Assembly: GCA_964519015.1 (NCBI GenBank)
Contig: CAZFHZ010000071.1
Coordinates: 1-17,829 of the forward strand
Length of the DNA: 17,829 nucleotides
Reading direction: 5' to 3'
Source: CAZFHZ01 sp964519015
GTDB taxonomy: Bacteria; Blakebacterota; Blakebacteria; Blakebacterales; CAYUVJ01
Shown: positions 13,956 through 17,829 of the stretch, piece after piece
How the letters are laid out: every line of letters begins with the position of its first letter
Position numbering within the stretch: the stretch's first letter is position 1
Notes under the pieces: model-generated
What the model was told of the DNA's origin: nothing
What the model saw: only the letters and a program-made list of their open reading frames with translations
Databases searched by the model: none
Translations under genes and position numbers: made by a program

Positions 13956-15437
13956 ATGACACGCTCCCCGATCCTGCTGCTGGTCTCCGGTCTGTTCCTG
14001 GCCGCCTGTGGAGGCGGGGAGCAGGCCGTCCCGGCCCTCAAGACGGTGGCCGACGACGTGCCCGGGGTGCGCCGGGTCGAGGAGCGCATGCCCTACGACC
14101 AGGTGCGGATCAAGCCGATCCCGGTGGCCATGCAGACCTGGACCTTCCGCGACTTCACCTTCTTCGACACGCTGCCGAAGGTGAAAGAGCTCGGGGTGCG
14201 CTACCTGCAGGCCTATCCCGGCCAACGACTCGGCGGTCTCTTCCCCGAAGGGACCTTTGGGCACCAGATGACGGAGGAGCAGAAGACGGCGGTCCGGGAA
14301 GCGGTCCGGGCCCACGGCCTGCAGCTGGTGGCCTACGGGGTGGTGGGCTTCGAGAACACCGAGGAGGCGGCCCGTCCCGTCTTCGAGTTCGCCCGCCAGA
14401 TGGGCCTCCGTACTATCGTCACCGAGCCTCCGACCGAGGACTATTCACTGATCGACCGGATGGTCCGGGAATACGGGATCCAGGTGGCGGTCCATAACCA
14501 CCCGGCTCCCGCCCCCTACTGCCTCCCCGAGACGGTCAATCAGCGGGTGCGCGGGTTCGATCCGCGCATCGGTTCCTGCGCCGACGACGGCCACTGGATG
14601 CGCGGCGGGATCGTCCCCACCGACGCTATTCACATGCTGGAAGGGCGGATCATCGACGTCCATCTGAAGGACCGGAGTGACTTCGGAGTAGACGGGGTGG
14701 AGGACGTGCCCTTCGGAAGGGGGAAGGCCCGGGTCCGGGACATCCTGGCCGAGCTGACCCTGCAGGACTACCAGGGGTACCTGACCATCGAACACGAGAA
14801 CCCGGCGGACGCCGCCAACCCCGGCCCGGTGGTGCGAGCGTGTCTCGACTACATCCGGAGCGTCACCTACTACGAGGGCTGGGAGCAGATTCTGCGCGCC
14901 TCCGGGGGCCGCTACCACAAGGGGGGCTGGAACCACTACGGGCCGGGCTGGTTCGACCTCGATCCGCTGACCGGGGTGCTGTCCAGCCACGAGGGGATGG
15001 GACTGTTCTGGTACGCGGCGAGCGAATACGACGACTTCGAGCTGGAACTGGAGTTCAAGTGCGATCGGGCCGAGACGAACTCCGGGGTCTTCCTGCGAGT
15101 GCCGGGCACCCCCTCCAGCGACGACTACATCTATCACTCCTTCGAGATCCAGATCTACGATGCCGGGGAGGGGATCCATCGCACCGGTGCGGTCTACGAC
15201 GCCGAGGCGCCCACGGCCGCTCCGTCGAAGCCCCCCGGCAGTTGGAACCACTTCCGGATCGTCTTTCGGGGGCGCCACCTCACGGTGGCCCTGAACGGCA
15301 CCCCGGTCGTCGACTGGGAGGCCGAACCGCGCGGCAAGGTGGCCGATTTCGCTCGGCGGGGATTCATCGGGTTGCAGAATCACGACACGGACAGCAGCGT
15401 GCACTTCCGGAACATCTGGGTGAAACACCTGCGGTGA
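13956..15437 (+). CDS. Lipoprotein fusing an AP-endonuclease-2-type TIM barrel to DUF1080 (3-keto-glycoside lyase/hydrolase)
   Basis: The 493-residue product has a lipobox LAAC (Cys18). Residues about 50-300 form a sugar-phosphate isomerase/epimerase-like TIM barrel with likely metal ligands in TEPP (Glu157), AVHNHPAP (His180/His182), CADDGH (Asp210/His213), DVHLKD (His236) and TIEHE (Glu279). Residues about 305-493 form a DUF1080 (3-keto-disaccharide hydrolase) jelly-roll: EGWEQIL, DDFELELEFKC, NSGVFLRV, FEIQIYD, GSWNHFRIVFRG, VALNGTPV and GFIGLQNH. The two modules are usually separate adjacent genes; here they are one lipid-anchored chain. In the 3-keto-glycoside route these families do the beta-elimination and hydration/hydrolysis that break the glycosidic bond. 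GGAGG is seven bases before the ATG and the gap from the previous gene is 11 bases. Confidence 0.86.
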   Translation: MTRSPILLLVSGLFLAACGGGEQAVPALKTVADDVPGVRRVEERMPYDQVRIKPIPVAMQTWTFRDFTFFDTLPKVKELGVRYLQAYPGQRLGGLFPEGTFGHQMTEEQKTAVREAVRAHGLQLVAYGVVGFENTEEAARPVFEFARQMGLRTIVTEPPTEDYSLIDRMVREYGIQVAVHNHPAPAPYCLPETVNQRVRGFDPRIGSCADDGHWMRGGIVPTDAIHMLEGRIIDVHLKDRSDFGVDGVEDVPFGRGKARVRDILAELTLQDYQGYLTIEHENPADAANPGPVVRACLDYIRSVTYYEGWEQILRASGGRYHKGGWNHYGPGWFDLDPLTGVLSSHEGMGLFWYAASEYDDFELELEFKCDRAETNSGVFLRVPGTPSSDDYIYHSFEIQIYDAGEGIHRTGAVYDAEAPTAAPSKPPGSWNHFRIVFRGRHLTVALNGTPVVDWEAEPRGKVADFARRGFIGLQNHDTDSSVHFRNIWVKHLR

Positions 15438-16435
15438 GGCAGTTCCGAGCGGTCGCGATCCTGCTGGTCGCCGCCACACTGGCCGGGGTGCCGCCGGCAC
15501 GGGCCCAGATGACCAGCAGCCGCAACATCGCCGTGCTCCCGTTCCAGTCCACGGCCGCGGATTCCACCCTGGCCGCCGAACTCTACCGGGGATTCCTGGC
15601 GGGCATTCGTCCCCTCTCCTCACTCCGGCTCCTTCCTCCCGCGACGGTGGACTGGGCGGTGGGGGAGATCGGCGTCCGGGGCGTGCTGGCCAGCACCACG
15701 GCGCTGGGTGAGTACGCGGTCCGCAGCGGCAGCGCCTTCGTCATCGGCGGGGTGGTGAGCCGGACCGGAGAGGGTGCGGTCGAAGTGACCTCGGCGATCT
15801 ACGCCCAGGATGACGGGAGTGTCCTCCAGGTCGGCAGCCAGACCTACGACAGCCCGAGCGAAGCGCTGGCCGACATGAACCGCTTCGCCCGCCGGATGTC
15901 CCACCCCCGCAACTTGACCTCCTCCGACACCGCCTTCTTCTACTCGGTCTTCGTGCCCGGTCTCGGCCAGCTCAGCCAGGGGAACTGGAAACACGCTCTG
16001 GCCAGCGCCTCGCTGGTGGGGCTGGCCGCCCTCTACTCGGCGTCGGCCCCCCCCCCCGACCTCTTCTCGATACCGGCGGGACGCTTCAGCATCGACTGGG
16101 ATAACGGGTCGCAGCAATGGACGTACTCGGTGGGGGGTGTGGCGTATGACCAGGAGAGCTACTACGCCATCCGTTTCGACGAGATGGAACGCGCCGAGCG
16201 GTCCCTGAAGCAGCGGGGGGACGCCGAGAATTACCGGAAGCGGGCCCGGGCCCTGTTTCTGGGTGCCTGGATCCTGAACGTAATCGACACCCTCTACCTG
16301 GCCAGCCGCCCGGTCGACTCGCGTCGCTTCTTCCAGCTCGTCACGGAGCTGGAGACGGGCCCCTCCGGTCTCCTCGACTTCTCCCTTCGGTTGCGTTTCA
16401 ACATCCCGGAGAAGGAGAGGAGGGAGAGACGATGA
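15434..16435 (+). CDS. Exported CsgG/FlgO-like N-domain with DUF5683-like C-terminal membrane domain
   Basis: The 333-residue product has a Sec signal (residues 1-24, cut after ARA). A domain at about 30-135 opens with NIAVLPFQSTAADS and includes SAFVIGGVVSR, as in CsgG/FlgO/TolB-N folds. The C-terminal part (about 165-295) has the DUF5683-like block YSVFVPGLGQLSQGNWKHAL followed by hydrophobic helices at about 187-204 and 273-290. Function is unknown; an envelope role is likely. The start is GTG 15434, whose GTGA overlaps the stop of the lipoprotein fusion gene. No strong Shine-Dalgarno is seen, so translation probably depends on coupling. It is the second CsgG-like protein in the window; the two proteins share only the N-domain pattern. 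Confidence 0.68.
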   Translation: MRQFRAVAILLVAATLAGVPPARAQMTSSRNIAVLPFQSTAADSTLAAELYRGFLAGIRPLSSLRLLPPATVDWAVGEIGVRGVLASTTALGEYAVRSGSAFVIGGVVSRTGEGAVEVTSAIYAQDDGSVLQVGSQTYDSPSEALADMNRFARRMSHPRNLTSSDTAFFYSVFVPGLGQLSQGNWKHALASASLVGLAALYSASAPPPDLFSIPAGRFSIDWDNGSQQWTYSVGGVAYDQESYYAIRFDEMERAERSLKQRGDAENYRKRARALFLGAWILNVIDTLYLASRPVDSRRFFQLVTELETGPSGLLDFSLRLRFNIPEKERRERR

Positions 16436-16824
16436 ACGGATCGCATCGCCGCTGCCTTCACGGCGCTCTCCTTATCATGGTGCTGCTCCTGCCGGCCGCC
16501 TGCGGGCGGGGGACCGGCCCGGGGGAGTCACACACGGTGGAGATCACGGCCTGGGCCACGCCCCGGTTCGCACCTTTGACCGGCTTCCTCGATCTGACGG
16601 TCGTGTGGGAGGGGGCCGAACCCGTCTTCGCCGACTCCGTGCAGTCCCCCTGCAGCCTGCAGTTCACCGCCCATTCGGGGGACCTGGTCTACACCGACGT
16701 GAAATGGGCGGTCCCCCGGAGCGGGACCCTCCGCCTGCGGGTCACCGTGGGCGGTGAGACCATCCTGGATCGGGACAGCATCTACTCCACGGAAGCTCTG
16801 GTCATCAGCTTCTGGGTGCCCTGA
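16432..16824 (+). CDS. Small hypothetical lipoprotein
   Basis: I do not recognise this 130-residue protein. It has a lipobox PAAC (Cys24) after a hydrophobic core. The mature part is rich in beta-type residues (TVEITAWATPRF, FLDLTVVWEG, LRLRVTVGGE, ALVISFWVP) and could be one immunoglobulin-like or beta-sandwich domain; that is a guess from the strand pattern. The ATG overlaps the preceding stop as ATGA, with a purine-rich GGAGAGGAGGGAGAG just upstream, so it is made with its neighbour and may be its partner in the envelope. It is the last gene of the operon; its stop codon lies inside a nested dyad. Confidence 0.75.
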   Translation: MNGSHRRCLHGALLIMVLLLPAACGRGTGPGESHTVEITAWATPRFAPLTGFLDLTVVWEGAEPVFADSVQSPCSLQFTAHSGDLVYTDVKWAVPRSGTLRLRVTVGGETILDRDSIYSTEALVISFWVP

Positions 16825-16861
16825 GGTCCCCCGTTCCATGGAACACCGGGACGGGGCACCC
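16814..16861. promoter_or_regulatory. Nested dyad across the end of the operon, upstream of padR
   Basis: Three concentric inverted repeats share one centre: GGGTGCCC/GGGCACCC (16814-16821 and 16854-16861), GTCCC/GGGAC (16826-16830 and 16848-16852) and the 12-base palindrome GTTCCATGGAAC (16833-16844). It includes the stop codon of the small lipoprotein gene. No T-run follows, so it could be a factor-assisted transcript end, an mRNA 3' stem or an operator for padR. Confidence 0.45.
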
Positions 16862-16869
16862 CGTATGTG

Positions 16870-16890
16870 TAGGTATCCTATATATCGAAC
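16870..16890 (+). promoter_or_regulatory. AT-rich promoter/operator-like patch before padR
   Basis: TAGGTATCCTA (16870-16880; arms TAGG/CCTA around TAT) runs into TATATATC, standing out in GC-rich DNA 28 bases before the padR ATG. TATATA (16879-16884) could be a -10, but no good -35 is seen at the right distance. PadR proteins often bind AT-rich dyads at their own promoters; autoregulation is an inference. Confidence 0.35.
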
Positions 16891-16908
16891 CGCCACCGGA
16901 AGGGATCC

Positions 16909-17232
16909 ATGCTGCGGACCAGCCTGAAGAAGGGGAGTGCCGAACTGCTCATCCTGTCCATCCTGCAGGAGGAGTCGCGGCATGGTTACGAGATCGGCAA
17001 GCAGATCGAACTGCGTAGCCGAGGGAACATCGTCTTCCACATCTCCTCCCTCTACCCGGTGCTGGTCCGGATGCAGAACCGGGGCTGGATCCGCGGGCAC
17101 TGGGTCGAAGGGCAGGGGCGGCGCCGGCGCTTCTATCATCTGACCCCCCGCGGGGAACGGGTCCTGATCGAGCAGCGCCGGGAGTGGCGGACCTTCGCCG
17201 GGGCCGTCGAAAAGGTGATCAAGCATGCGTGA
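16909..17232 (+). CDS. PadR-family transcriptional regulator
   Basis: Winged-helix repressor of 107 residues, the usual short PadR type. Signature blocks are KGSAELLILSILQEESRHGYEIGKQI-like (written as K-G-S-A-E-L-L-I-L, then HGYEIGKQI at about 25-33), SSLYPVLVRMQNRGWIRGHW (46-65) and RRRFYHLTPRGERVL (71-85), ending in a short C-terminal helix. GGAAGGG lies four bases before the ATG. The stop overlaps the start of the ADOP permease by eight bases, so the two are co-translated. In Acidobacteriota and Gemmatimonadota PadR/ADOP pairs are very common, and the regulator presumably controls its permease gene. The inducer is unknown. Confidence 0.93.
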   Translation: MLRTSLKKGSAELLILSILQEESRHGYEIGKQIELRSRGNIVFHISSLYPVLVRMQNRGWIRGHWVEGQGRRRRFYHLTPRGERVLIEQRREWRTFAGAVEKVIKHA

Positions 17233-17829
17233 CTGGAAACAGTTCGTGCGGGAGCGGCTTTCCCTCCCCCGCCTGAAAGGACTGCGGGAAGCGGAGATCG
17301 TGGAGGAACTGGCGGGGCAGCTCGAGGACTGCTACCGGGAGGCGCTGGCCGGCGGCGCAGACGAAGAGGCGGCGATGGCCGCGGTCGAGCGGCACATCCG
17401 CGATTGGGACGGGTTCTCCGGCGACCTCGGCGACGGGGAGCGGCAGCGGCAGGTCCCACGGAGGACCCTCTGGGCGGAAGAGGCCTCACACGACCTGCGC
17501 CGGCGCGGGCCGGTCGGTATCTGGCTGGCCGACCTGGGCGTCGACCTGCGGCAGGCCGCCCGGGCCCTGAAGCGGAGCCCCGGCTTCGCCGCCGTGGCCA
17601 TGATCTCGCTCGCCCTGGGCATCGGGGTGAACACGGCCGTCTTCTCCCTCTACAGTGCCCTCTTCCTGCGCGACCTGCCGGTCGAGGCACCCCAGGAACT
17701 GGTCGAGGTCTACTGGGGGGAGGACGAGATCCAGTACGGTCCCTTCAGCGTCCCCGACTTCCGCGACCTGCGTGCCTGGACCCGGGATACCTTCTCGGAA
17801 ATGATCGCCTACGACTTCTCGATCGGGAT
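17225..17829 (+). CDS. ADOP-type ABC transporter permease (MacB/FtsX family), N-terminal part
   Basis: Only 201 codons are present; the gene leaves the right edge. Residues about 1-60 are the helical permease-prefix region (REAEIVEELAGQLEDCYREA, GADEEAAMAAVERHI) seen in acidobacterial duplicated orphan permeases. Residues about 105-150 are the MacB-type entry with the first membrane helix (DLRQAARALKRSPGFAAVAM, SLALGIGVNTAVFSLYSALF). The periplasmic MacB_PCD-like domain begins at about 151 (EAPQELVEVYWGEDE, SVPDFRDLRAW). Such proteins usually reach about 800 residues with a duplicated permease core and no ATPase nearby. ATG 17225 lies eight bases inside padR. Substrate is unknown. Confidence 0.88.
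   Translation, partial: MRDWKQFVRERLSLPRLKGLREAEIVEELAGQLEDCYREALAGGADEEAAMAAVERHIRDWDGFSGDLGDGERQRQVPRRTLWAEEASHDLRRRGPVGIWLADLGVDLRQAARALKRSPGFAAVAMISLALGIGVNTAVFSLYSALFLRDLPVEAPQELVEVYWGEDEIQYGPFSVPDFRDLRAWTRDTFSEMIAYDFSIG

Overview
This is a GC-rich bacterial window (most genes look close to 70% G+C by eye) with dense, mostly same-strand operons. It carries a PadR regulator next to an ADOP-type MacB/FtsX permease, a 6-bladed propeller lipoprotein, CsgG-like proteins and Gfo/Idh–DUF1080 sugar genes. That combination is typical of Gemmatimonadota, Acidobacteriota and related lineages. The assignment is an inference from gene content, not from a marker gene. I saw no rRNA, tRNA, CRISPR array, transposase or phage gene.

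Left arm, minus strand (1-3056): a heavy-metal-type RND efflux operon read leftward as outer-membrane factor, lipoprotein adaptor and inner-membrane pump. Each junction is a 4-base stop/start overlap, and the pump is cut by the window edge. A divergent gene follows for a PLP enzyme of the D-cysteine desulfhydrase/ACC deaminase family (3218-4303). It overlaps tail to tail with a CsgG/FlgT-like exported protein on the minus strand (4266-5225).

Middle (5226-9219): three plus-strand genes, each followed at its 3' end by a same-orientation copy of one 30-46 base repeat. They are an ApbE flavin transferase, a divergent FolD homologue that looks like the monofunctional NAD-dependent (yeast Mtd1-type) methylenetetrahydrofolate dehydrogenase, and a lipoprotein propeller of much lower G+C with its own strong promoter. 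This looks like a stepwise-acquired, cassette-like accessory block. A second, different hairpin repeat lies just upstream of apbE and supplies its ribosome binding site.

Right (9220-16824): a seven-gene operon encoding DoxX membrane protein, Tat-type Gfo/Idh oxidoreductase, NupG-like MFS transporter, cytoplasmic Gfo/Idh oxidoreductase, a lipoprotein fusing an AP-endonuclease-2-type TIM barrel to DUF1080, a CsgG-like/DUF5683-like membrane protein and a small lipoprotein. The sugar genes fit the oxidative 3-keto-glycoside route (oxidation at C3, elimination/hydrolysis, re-reduction). The signal sequences suggest that oxidation and cleavage occur outside the cytoplasm, followed by MFS import and cytoplasmic reduction. 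DoxX may pass electrons from the exported oxidoreductase to quinone; this is a hypothesis.

Right edge (16909-17829): padR overlaps by 8 bases the start of an ADOP permease that runs off the window.
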